Assembly: GCF_030315685.1 (NCBI RefSeq)
Contig: NZ_JASXSI010000035.1
Location: 1 to 36,506 of the forward strand
From: Gordonia sp. ABSL11-1
GTDB lineage: Bacteria; Actinomycetota; Actinomycetes; Mycobacteriales; Mycobacteriaceae
Reading direction: 5' to 3'
DNA length: 36,506 nucleotides
Shown: positions 1 to 8,401 of the stretch, piece by piece
Layout: each line of letters opens with the position of its first letter
Numbering within the stretch: the stretch's first letter is position 1
Position numbers and translations under genes: made by a program
Notes under the pieces: model-generated
Told to the model about the DNA's origin: nothing
The model's database searches: none
Seen by the model: only the letters and a program-made list of their open reading frames with translations

Positions 1-202
1 CCCATCGCCAACCCCACCGGAGCAGTACCACCGCGCTCACCAGGGACGAGGCTGCCACGACCAGGCGACCGCTCTCGCGATCGCACCGAAGTCGCGCCGT
101 CCCGTCTGATCTTGCTCGAGCGAAGTACCGCGGGCAGGGACTTGTCGCGCACGTGGTGTGGGCTGCGCGACCGAGAGCCGTGGCGCCGGTCGGACGCCCC
201 CG

Positions 203-778
203 TCACGCACCGGGCAGCAACGAGCCGAGACTCCCCGTTCCCACGTTGCCGGCGGATGCACCGCTGCCACTGACGAGATACGCCTGGGTTCCCCAGATCA
301 CTGTGCCCTGATCATCGCTCGCTGCACGGTTCTGATACCCGAGTACGACGTATCGGATCGTCCGGAACTCCACGTCGCAGTAGCGGTGGCGCCCGCCGCG
401 ATCGGACCGTCGGAGCAGATCTGTGAACTGTGCGGAAGAAACCGGCTCTTCCGAAACCTTCGCACGCACTGCCGAGATGTCGGCTGTCGTGGCGGTACCG
501 CCGTAGTAGGCATTCACGGTCTCCGCGAGTCCTTGGACCGCTGCGAAGTCACGGCCCTTGTAGATCGACAACGGACACCCCGCGTTGAAGGGCGTGGTGT
601 TGGTGACCTTCACGGTCAACACACCATTGGCGAGGGACTGCGTATGGGTGAACTCGCCGGGCACGACCGACCATGCAGCATGCGCAACCCCGGCGCCCCC
701 GCACACCGCCACAACCGCAGACGCGCACACCAACAGTCCTGCACCGCTTCTCGCACCGACACGCATATCGCTGCCCAT
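203..778 (-). CDS. Secreted small protein of unknown function
   Basis: The 191-residue product begins with a short basic stretch and a hydrophobic segment ending in AGVAHA, a plausible signal-peptidase I site near residue 34, so the mature protein of about 157 residues is probably exported. The mature part has two Cys residues (in FNAGCPLS and RYCDVEF) that could form a disulfide, and it ends in a Gly/Ser-rich tail. No enzyme motif is visible. An in-frame ATG at 766 would also give a complete signal peptide, and neither start has a strong ribosome binding site. It is not obviously in an operon. I do not recognise the family; secretion is inferred from the N-terminus. Confidence 0.7.
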   Translation of the reverse strand: MGSDMRVGARSGAGLLVCASAVVAVCGGAGVAHAAWSVVPGEFTHTQSLANGVLTVKVTNTTPFNAGCPLSIYKGRDFAAVQGLAETVNAYYGGTATTADISAVRAKVSEEPVSSAQFTDLLRRSDRGGRHRYCDVEFRTIRYVVLGYQNRAASDDQGTVIWGTQAYLVSGSGASAGNVGTGSLGSLLPGA

Positions 779-1359
779 TCAGCAAACTCATCAACGGAAC
801 GTAGCCACCGAGCTCGGCCTTCGCAGGCCAGGCCGCCGACACCTGCGGCGGAACGGTGTTGAGGACGACGCTAACTGCATCGATCACGCCGGATGGTCCG
901 CCAAGCGACGACCGCAGGCCTACTGCGGCAGACCCGTGGGTCGTCATTCACAAATCAGATTGTCTGGGCTACACGACATCTGGCCATGGGCTCGCGTTTG
1001 TCGGTTTCTGCTCCGCGGTTTGTCGATCCACGGGGTGTGGTTCCACCTCCGACACGCATCGATTGCCGGGCATTTGGTGCAAAAACTTGGGGGCCGACAC
1101 TTCCCGTCGGCGTGCACGGGGTGAATCGTCGACCCACGTCGTCGTCGCGTGGAAGAAGAACGCCGAGTGGGGATGCACGGTCACGGTCGGCTCGGCGGTG
1201 ATCACGCGGTGTGTCGGCGCCGTTGGGCGGTCATCCCGATTCTCCGCGTCCCGGGATCAAGCAGTCGCAGCGCCACGCGGCCACCTGGTCGCGCCACTCC
1301 GACTGCCCCGCTGTCTGCGGAAGTCCGGCGTGCAGACTCGGTGACACGGTGCTGCGATT
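779..1359. other. Gene-poor gap, 580 bases
   Basis: Several overlapping open frames exist on both strands, but none has a convincing start and product. The minus-strand frame from about 947 to 785 reads rather like protein (PSGVIDAVSVVLNTVPP) and could be a gene remnant upstream of the secreted-protein gene. A small stem-loop, GCCGAC/GTCGGC, lies near 1092-1110. I assign no function here. Confidence 0.3.
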
Positions 1360-2838
1360 TCACGGCACGTATCGGGCGATCGAGGAAGATACCCCCGCAC
1401 CCGGCGTGCCGTCGTCGAGAAGGAGCAAATACGGTGCGGTCGAGTGCCATCGGGCGGTGGTGCTCGGTGACGGCAATCGCCATTCTCGGTGACCTGACTG
1501 AGCGTTGTAGGCGGCGAGGGTCGGATGGTTCGGACGATGATCGGCTGCAGGGTCGCCCTTGAAAAGCAGCCGGGTACCGTCGAAGCCGAGGTATTCCTGA
1601 CCGTATCCGGTAGTGAACGTGCCTCGCCGGGCGCCGTTGTGGGCGTCGAAGATCGTCCAGTTTCGTCTGATTCCAAATTCACCCGAGTAGTCCTCGCGCA
1701 CAGCCGCCGCATACTCATCACCGAGCATCTGTACCGATGATGATGGTGCCGCGAGAGTGGCCCACCTCAGCACATGGTCGCGGATCGTCGCCATGCCCAC
1801 ATCGGTGCTCGACACCAGGGGTAACACATCACCACCGGCAGTCGTGGCCTGCTCACTGAATGCCTCCTGTCGAGGCACACGCCATCCAGCGATGTCGCCG
1901 CTCTTGCGGCCGTCGACGTCGAAGAACTCCACCCGGGAACGACCCGGGGTCGACCGGCTGGTCACGAAACCCCACCGATGCACGATCACCGAGTCCGGCC
2001 CGAGATTGCTGGCGTCGGCACCTCGCGGCCTCGCTGGGGTGGAGTAGAGTGCTCTGCCGGTGTCCAGGCGGTAGACGGCAAGGCCGCCACGATAGCGGCC
2101 CGCCATAGCGAACAGATTCCCAGTGCCGGAAACGGCGAGCTGATCATGATTGACCGGCGGCCGAATCGTCCACAACAGGTGGCCGTGGGAGTCGAACCGG
2201 GTGATCCTCACCCGCTGATCGGGTATGTCGTCGCTCGTGACAAGAGCGACGCGCATCTCGGTGTCTTCGGAGACCTCTTCCGGAACCGCGATGTTCTCCA
2301 TCTCGCCGGTCACCACGAGGAATCCATCGCCGGCACGTGTGATCGTCGACCACCCTGCAGTGTCGATTGTCGCGGTGGCCACATCCTGACCACTGCGTGG
2401 ATCGATGAACGAGACCCTGTTGACGACGGCCCCTGCGTCTCTGACGATCCGCACGCAGGCCAGGCGGTCGTCGCGGCTCATCGCGCACGGGCCGTCCCAT
2501 CCGGTTCTGGGCGACTGCCACAACGGACGACCCGTGGCCGGGTCCAGCGCTATCAGCGCACCACGCTTGCCTGAACCGTCCGGGTTCGCCTTGACGATCA
2601 GCACAGGTTCAGCGACCTCGACAGACAGTCGTGCGTGTGCGAACTCGGCGCCGAACAACGCTGCCGCGTCGACTTTCCACCGACTGTGTGGGGGTCTCGG
2701 CATCTGTTCCGAACTTTGTGTCTCGACTGGCCGTTCGGCTGCGTCGCCGAACACAGCTCCCGCCGCCACGAATGCCAGGACCCCGACTGCCGACAAGACA
2801 GCCAGCACCAGTCCTTCCCGTCGACCACGAGCTGCCAT
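1360..2838 (-). CDS. Membrane-anchored PQQ-like beta-propeller protein
   Basis: The 492-residue protein has a basic N-terminus and one hydrophobic segment (about residues 9-30), so it is probably anchored in the membrane with the rest outside. The body carries repeated motifs typical of PQQ-type WD40-like propellers: LDPATGRPLWQSP, IDPRSGQDVA, YRLDTGRALY, FDAHNGARRG and YNAQSGHREW. Such propellers usually bind partners rather than catalyse, and the residues that bind PQQ in quinoprotein dehydrogenases are not evident. No lipobox Cys is seen. The ATG has no strong ribosome binding site. The TmrB-like gene lies upstream in the same direction but about 490 bases away across a palindromic repeat, so co-transcription is doubtful. 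Confidence 0.8.
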   Translation of the reverse strand: MAARGRREGLVLAVLSAVGVLAFVAAGAVFGDAAERPVETQSSEQMPRPPHSRWKVDAAALFGAEFAHARLSVEVAEPVLIVKANPDGSGKRGALIALDPATGRPLWQSPRTGWDGPCAMSRDDRLACVRIVRDAGAVVNRVSFIDPRSGQDVATATIDTAGWSTITRAGDGFLVVTGEMENIAVPEEVSEDTEMRVALVTSDDIPDQRVRITRFDSHGHLLWTIRPPVNHDQLAVSGTGNLFAMAGRYRGGLAVYRLDTGRALYSTPARPRGADASNLGPDSVIVHRWGFVTSRSTPGRSRVEFFDVDGRKSGDIAGWRVPRQEAFSEQATTAGGDVLPLVSSTDVGMATIRDHVLRWATLAAPSSSVQMLGDEYAAAVREDYSGEFGIRRNWTIFDAHNGARRGTFTTGYGQEYLGFDGTRLLFKGDPAADHRPNHPTLAAYNAQSGHREWRLPSPSTTARWHSTAPYLLLLDDGTPGAGVSSSIARYVP

Positions 2839-2971
2839 GTGAACCAGTCAATCACGATGCAGGATCCGCAACGTTGAGACGCGCCTGTCCCCGACGTCGG
2901 CAGAGGAGTACGACGATCCCGGGAAGTCGGCGTGCCTCCGCCATCGCCCACCGCCAGGCGTGGGCCGGCGT

Positions 2972-3094
2972 CTTCTCGTGAGATCACCGTTGCCACATGC
3001 CCCTGGCGACCCAGCCTGCTTGACATGAGAGTCACGAGAGCGGGCCGTCGAGTGGATAATCCACTCGACGCCGCCCCTGGGTGACCCTCATGTC
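2972..3094. repeat. Palindromic repeat, copy 1 (GTGGATAATCCAC core)
   Basis: The outer arms are GACATGAGAGTCAC at 3022-3035 and GTGACCCTCATGTC at 3081-3094, which pair with one mismatch. The inner 25-nt palindrome at 3046-3070 has 12-bp arms around one unpaired central base. The left flank 2972-2997 matches 22 of 26 bases of the left flank of copy 3 (35337-35362), so the repeated unit is longer than the hairpin. The element lies between two minus-strand genes. Copies 2 and 3 are at 18894-18974 and 35337-35463. Confidence 0.85.
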
Positions 3095-3329
3095 GACGTC
3101 GGCCGAGATCGACTGCCACATCCCCCAGCGGAGCGGGTCGATCCGTGGTGCGCATCCCTACCACCTCCGGTTCGACGAACGTTGTACGCGCCTACCTACG
3201 CACCTCGCCGTCCCGGCCGATCACCGTCGGTCACGACCCAGCATGGGGCAGCAATGCGACTTACCGATGCGGGCAGCCAGTTCGACATACCGGGAAGCTT
3301 GTGCAGTTGCAGCAGGCGAGCGCCCAGCG

Positions 3330-3941
3330 CTAGAGGCGAACATGGCGCAGGCCCACAGCGGCACGCCGAAGCTGGTACCGCGCAACGTTCAGTCGAGGTC
3401 GCACGAGTTCGAGGCCGACGTCGACGGCAATCTCCTCGACGACGTCGTCGACACGACGACCAGCGGTTTCGACACGGGTTGCGAACCTCTCGCCCGTCAA
3501 CGCGTCCACGCACCGGCCGGTCTGCTGCATCGCCCAGGTCTCCCGGACTCCGACGATCCGGCCGGCCACATGCGCGGCTCGACGTTTGAGCCTGGCGTGG
3601 ATCACGGGTGCCGGAGCAGTCAGCGCATAGTGATGCGTGTCCGTGCCCGCGCTGCGCAGTCCACCGATGATCTCGTCGAAGTAGTCGTGATCGACCAGTG
3701 TCATTGGGACGATCACCGGGCCTGGGCACTGTCGCTCCGTTTGCAGGAGGGTGTCCCTGACACCGATACGCCACTGTCGAAGGTCCTGAAAGTCGTTGCG
3801 CTGCTGCGGTAACAGCATCTTGTGCAGAGCAAAACCGAGCAGTTCGGGATCGGCCACGTGCGCATCGGGCAGGCGACGATGAAGTTCGTGGGCAGTCTGG
3901 GTCTTTCCCACGCCGAAGGCTCCATTGATCCAGATCAACAC
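3330..3941 (-). CDS. TmrB-like P-loop ATPase (tunicamycin-resistance family)
   Basis: The 203-residue protein opens with LIWINGAFGVGKTQTAHELH, whose Walker A motif GAFGVGKT is at residues 7-14. The order of the remaining blocks (DPELLGFAL, VPMTLVDHDYFDEIIGGL, HHYALTA, RCVDALTG, and a basic LRRAAVGLRHVRL end) matches what I recall of Bacillus subtilis TmrB (about 197 residues). TmrB is an ATP-binding, membrane-associated protein that confers tunicamycin resistance; the family is also widespread in bacteria that make no tunicamycin, so the role here may be nucleotide or small-molecule phosphorylation. The start is GTG. The gene is bounded downstream by repeat copy 1. Family assignment is firm; the substrate is unknown. 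Confidence 0.85.
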   Translation of the reverse strand: MLIWINGAFGVGKTQTAHELHRRLPDAHVADPELLGFALHKMLLPQQRNDFQDLRQWRIGVRDTLLQTERQCPGPVIVPMTLVDHDYFDEIIGGLRSAGTDTHHYALTAPAPVIHARLKRRAAHVAGRIVGVRETWAMQQTGRCVDALTGERFATRVETAGRRVDDVVEEIAVDVGLELVRPRLNVARYQLRRAAVGLRHVRL

Positions 3942-4202
3942 CGGATCGAGTCTAATCCAGACGCCCGAATCGTCACAGAACCTGACTCGCTACCGGTGAG
4001 ATCGCCGTGGCCGAGCTCGCCGAATCTCTGAAAGAGACCATTGCGGCGATAGAGATCGACCATCGGCTCGAATCGACGGAATTCCCATCTGCGCACCCTC
4101 TTTCGGTCATCCTGGCCGCAGCGTCCTGCGTCGGCGAGAGGACCGCATCCCGCCTCCCCGCACTCGGCGATCGCATCGCCGTCCGGAGTGTCGCATGATC
4201 GA
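3942..4202. other. Short gap with two weak overlapping open frames
   Basis: A plus-strand frame at 4007-4198 (63 codons, GTG start) and a minus-strand frame at 4206-3973 (77 codons, GTG overlapping the stop of the upstream gene as GTGA) occupy the same bases. Third-position GC is about 71% by hand count in both, lower than in neighbouring genes, so neither is favoured. A small minus-strand gene between the Trp/Pro-rich protein and the TmrB-like gene is possible but unproven. Confidence 0.25.
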
Positions 4203-4892
4203 TCACCCGCGATGACTGAATTCGGCGGCCGCGTCGAGGAGGTTCACCGCCACATTGTCGATCGGTGTCGGGTCATCGAAGCTCGAGCCCGCCTCCGCGA
4301 GTGTCACCGCCGCTGCCGTGAGCACGAGGACAGCGTCGACGACAACCACCTCGTTGGGACGCGGTGGCCTCGGACCCGGGAATCGCCACCAATTGGGCGG
4401 CAGGGCGATCGTGATCGGCAGCTTACCCGTGCCATCCCCATCGCCTTCGACATCGGCCTTCCGAACACGCTCTGTCCAACCATCTGCGAAGTGCGACAAC
4501 ACCCCGTCTTCACTTGAGACGAGATCAGCTGAGTGGAGGTCCAGAACCCGAGTGCTGATCGCGGCCGACTTCCATGCCGCGAATGCATCCCATGGGCCGA
4601 GCGAGGAATCCCATGGATGAGAAAAAGGACTCAGCAACCACGGATCCGGGACCGGAGCTGCGGGACGAAGCCACGGCGGCGGGCCAGGTGGAACAGGTGG
4701 GACAGGCCACCGGGGATGCTCAGGCAAGGTCGGCGAGTACACCGTCGGCAGGATGGGTTGCCAGCCCGTGAAATCCGGCAACCACGGCGGACCCAGGAGA
4801 ACTGACCTCGAAATCCAGTCGGCGACTGCCGAGTAGTTCGTCCATAACGTGTCGTCTCGTGCGGTCAGCAGACGCGCAGTTCGTGCATCCAT
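4203..4892 (-). CDS. Trp/Pro-rich hypothetical protein
   Basis: The 229-residue product starts at an ATG with a good ribosome binding site (TGAGGAAAC just upstream). Residues about 20-100 are very rich in Trp and Pro (PPWLPDFTGW, PPVPPGPPPWLRP), which suggests an extended proline-rich region. The C-terminal half (from about residue 130) looks like a small folded domain with a hydrophobic VVVVDAVLVLTAAAVTLAEAG stretch. No signal peptide or catalytic motif is seen. The gene lies upstream of the TmrB-like gene on the same strand. I do not recognise the family. Confidence 0.65.
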   Translation of the reverse strand: MDARTARLLTARDDTLWTNYSAVADWISRSVLLGPPWLPDFTGWQPILPTVYSPTLPEHPRWPVPPVPPGPPPWLRPAAPVPDPWLLSPFSHPWDSSLGPWDAFAAWKSAAISTRVLDLHSADLVSSEDGVLSHFADGWTERVRKADVEGDGDGTGKLPITIALPPNWWRFPGPRPPRPNEVVVVDAVLVLTAAAVTLAEAGSSFDDPTPIDNVAVNLLDAAAEFSHRG

Positions 4893-5380
4893 GTTTCCTC
4901 AGAGGGTGGGCGGGTCGAGACGTGAAACAGCTTCGGCGTTAACCGATCCCGATTACTGCATGGAACTCTAGTCCCGCTGGCCGAGGTCGAGCGAGATTTC
5001 ATCCGAACAACCGACCGCGGATGCCGCCTGCGTACCAGCACACGAGTGCGGGCACCATCCCGAATTCCGAGAACGACAAGGCCGAGAAGGCAGCCGCAGG
5101 GCAGATCCCGGTCGAGCGCCATCGTTTCCTCACCCCTGCGTGGCGTGGACACGAGCGTCAATAGTGAACTGGATCCGAAGGCCCGGATACCGGGCGATCG
5201 GAAGGGGATGACAGCCGATGCCATCTCCCCCCAACATGATTCGTGATCGGCCCTACCATCAGCCGCGGAACGAGAAGAGCCTCCGGATGCCGGCATCCGA
5301 TCCCGCCATCGCGATCACCTGTGATCCGAATGCCGTCGGCGAGTTCACACTCGTCGACCGAGCCCTGACTGCTTCGCGCT
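4893..5380. other. Gene-poor gap, possible short minus-strand ORF
   Basis: No confident gene. A minus-strand ATG at 5122 preceded by GTGAGGAAACG could start a short product (MALDRDLPCGCLLGLVVLG...), and an adjacent frame reads SEFGMVPALVCWYAGGIRG before a stop, so this may be a short peptide gene or a frameshifted remnant. Nothing else is supported. Confidence 0.25.
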
Positions 5381-5396
5381 CGTGCCGCGCGGCACG
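5381..5396. terminator. Perfect 16-nt palindrome after the sulfur operon
   Basis: CGTGCCGCGCGGCACG is a perfect palindrome about 38 bases past the stop codon of the last operon gene. As RNA it would form a short GC-rich hairpin without a U-tract, a common form in actinobacteria. A terminator role is inferred from position only. Confidence 0.35.
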
Positions 5397-5433
5397 GGGA
5401 CGTCACAGCCGCGCAGCATCGAGTCGGGCCGCC

Positions 5434-6357
5434 TCACCTCGTCACGACGGCCTCGACCGACGGCAGAACGGCATCGCGCACCCGGACCGCGCGCGGGAGT
5501 AGTCCATTGGCATGGAGGAGGTCAGCGGCACGCTGCTGTTCGTCGAGGAAGTCCTCCGTGACGGGCCCGATTCCGAACGGCCGGTTGCGGATGGCGGCCT
5601 CCCAGGCGTCGAGACTGGCGTCCCCACCGCGATCGACGACATCACGGACGAAATACTCAGCTGCCTCGCGGGGATGATCGACGATCCACTGGTCCGACTC
5701 ACGGAGCGCGTCGACGATCGCGGCCAGTTCCTCGGGGTGCTGTTCGGCGAAGTCGCGCCGCGTGAACCACAGCGACGGGTGACTGAACAGTCCCTCGGTG
5801 TCGATCAGGGTCCGGAGTTCGAGATCGCGTTCGACGGCGGCCAGGCCGGGGTAGGCGCCGACCCAGGCGTCGATCTCACCACTGCGGAAGGAGTCGGCGC
5901 CGTCGGTGACCGAGGTGTTGACGGGCACGATGTCGCGCCACGTCAAGCCGACCGAGTCGAGCGCGAACAGCAGCAATGTCGTCTGCCACGAACCATGGGC
6001 GATACCCACCCGCTTGCCTTTCAGTGCGGACACCGAGTCGATCTCGGAGTCGGCCTTCACCACAAGACGTCCGTTCTCGGTACGTGGTCCGGACACTCCG
6101 ACATAGACCAGATCGCGCTCCTGCGCCAGACCCGTGATCGGCGGCGTGAAACCCGTGCCGATGAAGTCGTACCCGCCCTCGGTGAACAGCCAGTCCGAGT
6201 GCAGGGTGGGCAGGCCGGTGGTCGGGTCCGGCTCCGGCGACGCGGGTAGGCTCCGCAGGTCGACCCACTCGACGTCGATGCGTTGTTCGAGGATGCCCCG
6301 GTGGCGGAGTACGAACAGGGAGTTGTTGTGCGGGAAGTAGCCGACTCGAACGGTCAT
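5434..6357 (-). CDS. Cytosolic SsuA/NMT1-fold protein without signal peptide
   Basis: The 307-residue protein resembles substrate-binding proteins of the SsuA/NMT1 family: VRVGYFPHNNSLFVLRHRGIL at the N-terminus, DFIGTGFTPPITGLAQ, then SALKGKRVGIAHGSWQTT and RSGEIDAWVGAYPGLAAVE. It begins directly at the fold, with no signal peptide or lipobox, so it should be cytoplasmic, as is DszB, an enzyme of the same fold. It contains no cysteine, so it cannot use the DszB mechanism. The ATG follows GAGGAGAGACA, a good ribosome binding site, 38 bases after the aldolase-like gene, as the last gene of the sulfur operon. A role as a C-S or hydrolytic enzyme, or as a binding protein, is open. Fold assignment is good; function is unknown. 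Confidence 0.75.
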   Translation of the reverse strand: MTVRVGYFPHNNSLFVLRHRGILEQRIDVEWVDLRSLPASPEPDPTTGLPTLHSDWLFTEGGYDFIGTGFTPPITGLAQERDLVYVGVSGPRTENGRLVVKADSEIDSVSALKGKRVGIAHGSWQTTLLLFALDSVGLTWRDIVPVNTSVTDGADSFRSGEIDAWVGAYPGLAAVERDLELRTLIDTEGLFSHPSLWFTRRDFAEQHPEELAAIVDALRESDQWIVDHPREAAEYFVRDVVDRGGDASLDAWEAAIRNRPFGIGPVTEDFLDEQQRAADLLHANGLLPRAVRVRDAVLPSVEAVVTR

Positions 6358-6395
6358 TGTCTCTCCTCAGTGGTGTGGGGTGGTTCGGGGGCGGT

Positions 6396-7112
6396 TCAGA
6401 GTTCGGGGATGAGACCGCGTTCGCGCGCTTCAGGGAGCAGACCGCTGCGCTTCCACTGCACCTCGAGATTGGTGGGGTGGAACTCCGCCGACCCGCCGAG
6501 TCCTTCGGCGATCGCCTGGAACTGGGCGCCCTCCTCCAGCAGGACGATGAACTTCGCGGTGTCGAGCAGTCCCCGGCGACCGATCACGTTGGACCCGCCA
6601 TTGGCCTCGAAGATCGCGGCGAGGTGCGGATCCTCCTGAAGCCGTTCGAGGATGAACTCCGACGCCGGCTGGCGGCGGTTGATGTGCGGTGGGATCTCCC
6701 GCGACAGCGTCAACCGCTGGGAGGCCGCGTACCGGATCGGGAGGGTCCGGTGGGTCTGCGCCCAGGCACCCAGCCACGGCGTGTGGATGTGCACGACGGT
6801 CGTGATGTCCTCGTGGGCGCGGAACACCGGCGCATAGGATGTCACGAAACCCGCTGCGCCCGAACCGGACAGGATCTCGCCGTCGAAGGTCGCCACCACC
6901 GGACGGACGGTCAGGTCGTCGGCCCAGGGACCCGGGTCGTTCAGTGCGACGGCGATCTCACGACCGGGTACGCGTTCGACGAAGTTGGCGGTCCCGTTCG
7001 CCGACACCGTCCCGGTGGTCCGGAAGACGTCGAACGCCTTCTGTGCGTGCTCGGTCGCCTCGGCGACGAATTCGGCGACCTCGCGGTCGAGTCCGGTTTC
7101 TACGGTGGTCAT
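6396..7112 (-). CDS. Class II aldolase/adducin-like protein
   Basis: The 238-residue product starts at an ATG (MTTVETG) with AAGGAGAG just upstream; the frame is open further upstream but that part overlaps the preceding gene. It shows the class II aldolase/adducin pattern: a GTVSANGTANFVER block, FRAHEDITTVVHIHTPWLGAW with the HxH metal-binding pair, and a C-terminal EGAQFQAIAEGLGG helix. Family members such as L-fuculose-phosphate aldolase use divalent metal to cleave C-C bonds or to isomerise, decarboxylate or dehydrate. It sits between the SsuD-like monooxygenase and the SsuA-fold gene in the sulfur operon, so it may process the carbon skeleton left after sulfur removal. That role is inferred; the family assignment is firm. 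Confidence 0.82.
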   Translation of the reverse strand: MTTVETGLDREVAEFVAEATEHAQKAFDVFRTTGTVSANGTANFVERVPGREIAVALNDPGPWADDLTVRPVVATFDGEILSGSGAAGFVTSYAPVFRAHEDITTVVHIHTPWLGAWAQTHRTLPIRYAASQRLTLSREIPPHINRRQPASEFILERLQEDPHLAAIFEANGGSNVIGRRGLLDTAKFIVLLEEGAQFQAIAEGLGGSAEFHPTNLEVQWKRSGLLPEARERGLIPEL

Positions 7113-7180
7113 GTCTCTCCTTGCGATGAAATGGGTTGTCTGTCTTCGACGATGGCGTGTGACAAAGAATGCGGCGCTGC

Positions 7181-8353
7181 TCAGCCCACGCCCAGGGCGG
7201 AACCGGCGGTCGTCTCGGCACGGCCGAGCCGCGATCGTCCCAGGAGCGGGAGGACCTCCTCGCCCACCCGATAGGCCTCCTCGAGATGGGGGTTGCCCGC
7301 CAGGATGAAGGCGTCGACACCGAGATCGATCAGTTCGTCGAGTCGTTCGGCGACCTGCTCGTAGCTGCCGACCAGCCCGAACGCCGGTCCGCCGCGCATC
7401 AGGCTGAATCCGCACCACACGTTGGGCTGCACCTCGAGATCGGAATAGTCGGTGATGTTCTCGGGCACCCAGCCCTTGATCCGGCCCGCGCCGACGGAGT
7501 CGCCCTGCGCCTGGCGGTTCGCCGCGGCGCGGTCGACGTGCTGCCAGCCCTCGGCGATCTCGGCCCACGCCGCCTCGGCGGTGTGCCGGGCGAGGACGTC
7601 GATGCGGACCGCAAACCGCGGACGCCGTCCCAGCCGCGCCGCGTGCTCGCGCACCCCGTCGAACTTGGCACGCAGATCCGCGAAGGGTTCGAGCCAGGAC
7701 AGGTAGTAGTCGGCATGACTGCCCGCGGCGTTGACCGCAGCGCCGGACGACCCGGAGAAGTAGATCTCGGGGAACGGTGTCTCGGCGAGTTGTGGTGGCA
7801 GCACCGCACCCTCGGTGGAGAAGAAGTCGCCGTCGAAGTCGAACGGCTCACTCCCCCACACTCCCTTGAGGACGTCGAGGAACTCGCTGGTCCGGCGGTA
7901 CCGGTCATCGTGGGCGACCTTGTCGCCCCACCACAGCTGAGCCGGGCCGCCGCCCCCGCTGATGATGTTGTAGACGAGCCGTCCCCCGGTTGCGCGCTGC
8001 AGGCTGGCCGACATCCGGGCGGCCTGCAGCGGATGCAGGAACCCCGGTTGGAACGCGACCATGAACCGGTAGGTACTGGTCTCTCGGGCCAGTGCCGCAG
8101 CGGCCGCCCACGGATCGTCGGTCCCCGGGAACGACGGGAGCAACCCGCCGACGAAGCCGGCGCTCTCCGAGGCCTTGGCCACGGCCGCCATGTGGTCGAT
8201 GTAGCTGTAGGAGTCGCGTTCTCCCGCACGGATCGCCGGCGTCAGGTTGCCCGGTTGGACGCCGCGCCAGTCGCCCCGGTTGAGCCGGCGCGGAGTACGC
8301 AGGGTGGCATGGTCGCCACCCATCCCTATCCGCCAGTAGAAGTCGATGGTCAT
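7181..8353 (-). CDS. SsuD-like FMNH2-dependent alkanesulfonate monooxygenase
   Basis: The 390-residue LLM-class (bacterial luciferase-like) monooxygenase closely follows SsuD: MTIDFYWRIGMGGD at the N-terminus, LVYNIISGGGP-type and YRRTSEFLDVLKGVW blocks, PEIYFSGSSGAA, ADYYLSWLEP, and a C-terminal PNVWCGFSLMRGGPAFGLVGS...NPHLEEAYRVGEEVLPLL. SsuD oxidises alkanesulfonates with FMNH2 and O2 to aldehyde and sulfite. I chose the ATG at 8353 (GGAG spaced before it) over a GTG at 8380 because it matches the SsuD N-terminus. No flavin reductase (SsuE/DszD type) is in the window, so reduced FMN must come from elsewhere. It follows the other monooxygenase gene by 48 bases. Confidence 0.9.
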   Translation of the reverse strand: MTIDFYWRIGMGGDHATLRTPRRLNRGDWRGVQPGNLTPAIRAGERDSYSYIDHMAAVAKASESAGFVGGLLPSFPGTDDPWAAAAALARETSTYRFMVAFQPGFLHPLQAARMSASLQRATGGRLVYNIISGGGGPAQLWWGDKVAHDDRYRRTSEFLDVLKGVWGSEPFDFDGDFFSTEGAVLPPQLAETPFPEIYFSGSSGAAVNAAGSHADYYLSWLEPFADLRAKFDGVREHAARLGRRPRFAVRIDVLARHTAEAAWAEIAEGWQHVDRAAANRQAQGDSVGAGRIKGWVPENITDYSDLEVQPNVWCGFSLMRGGPAFGLVGSYEQVAERLDELIDLGVDAFILAGNPHLEEAYRVGEEVLPLLGRSRLGRAETTAGSALGVG

Positions 8354-8401
8354 GGGTCTCCGCTCGTCGATGGAGGACACGGTCGGTCAGGAGTCGGTCG
8401 G

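Noticed and set aside
158..862. Plus-strand open frame of 234 codons
   Set aside because: It lies antisense to the secreted-protein gene, is Arg/His-rich and has no recognisable domain; the minus-strand product has a clear signal peptide.
856..1344. Plus-strand open frame of 162 codons in a gene-poor gap
   Set aside because: No ribosome binding site, no domain, and competing frames on both strands; left as unassigned.
7113..7568. N-terminal extension of the aldolase-like gene
   Set aside because: The extension overlaps the SsuD-like gene and is Arg/Gly-rich; the ATG at 7112 has a good ribosome binding site and fits the family length.
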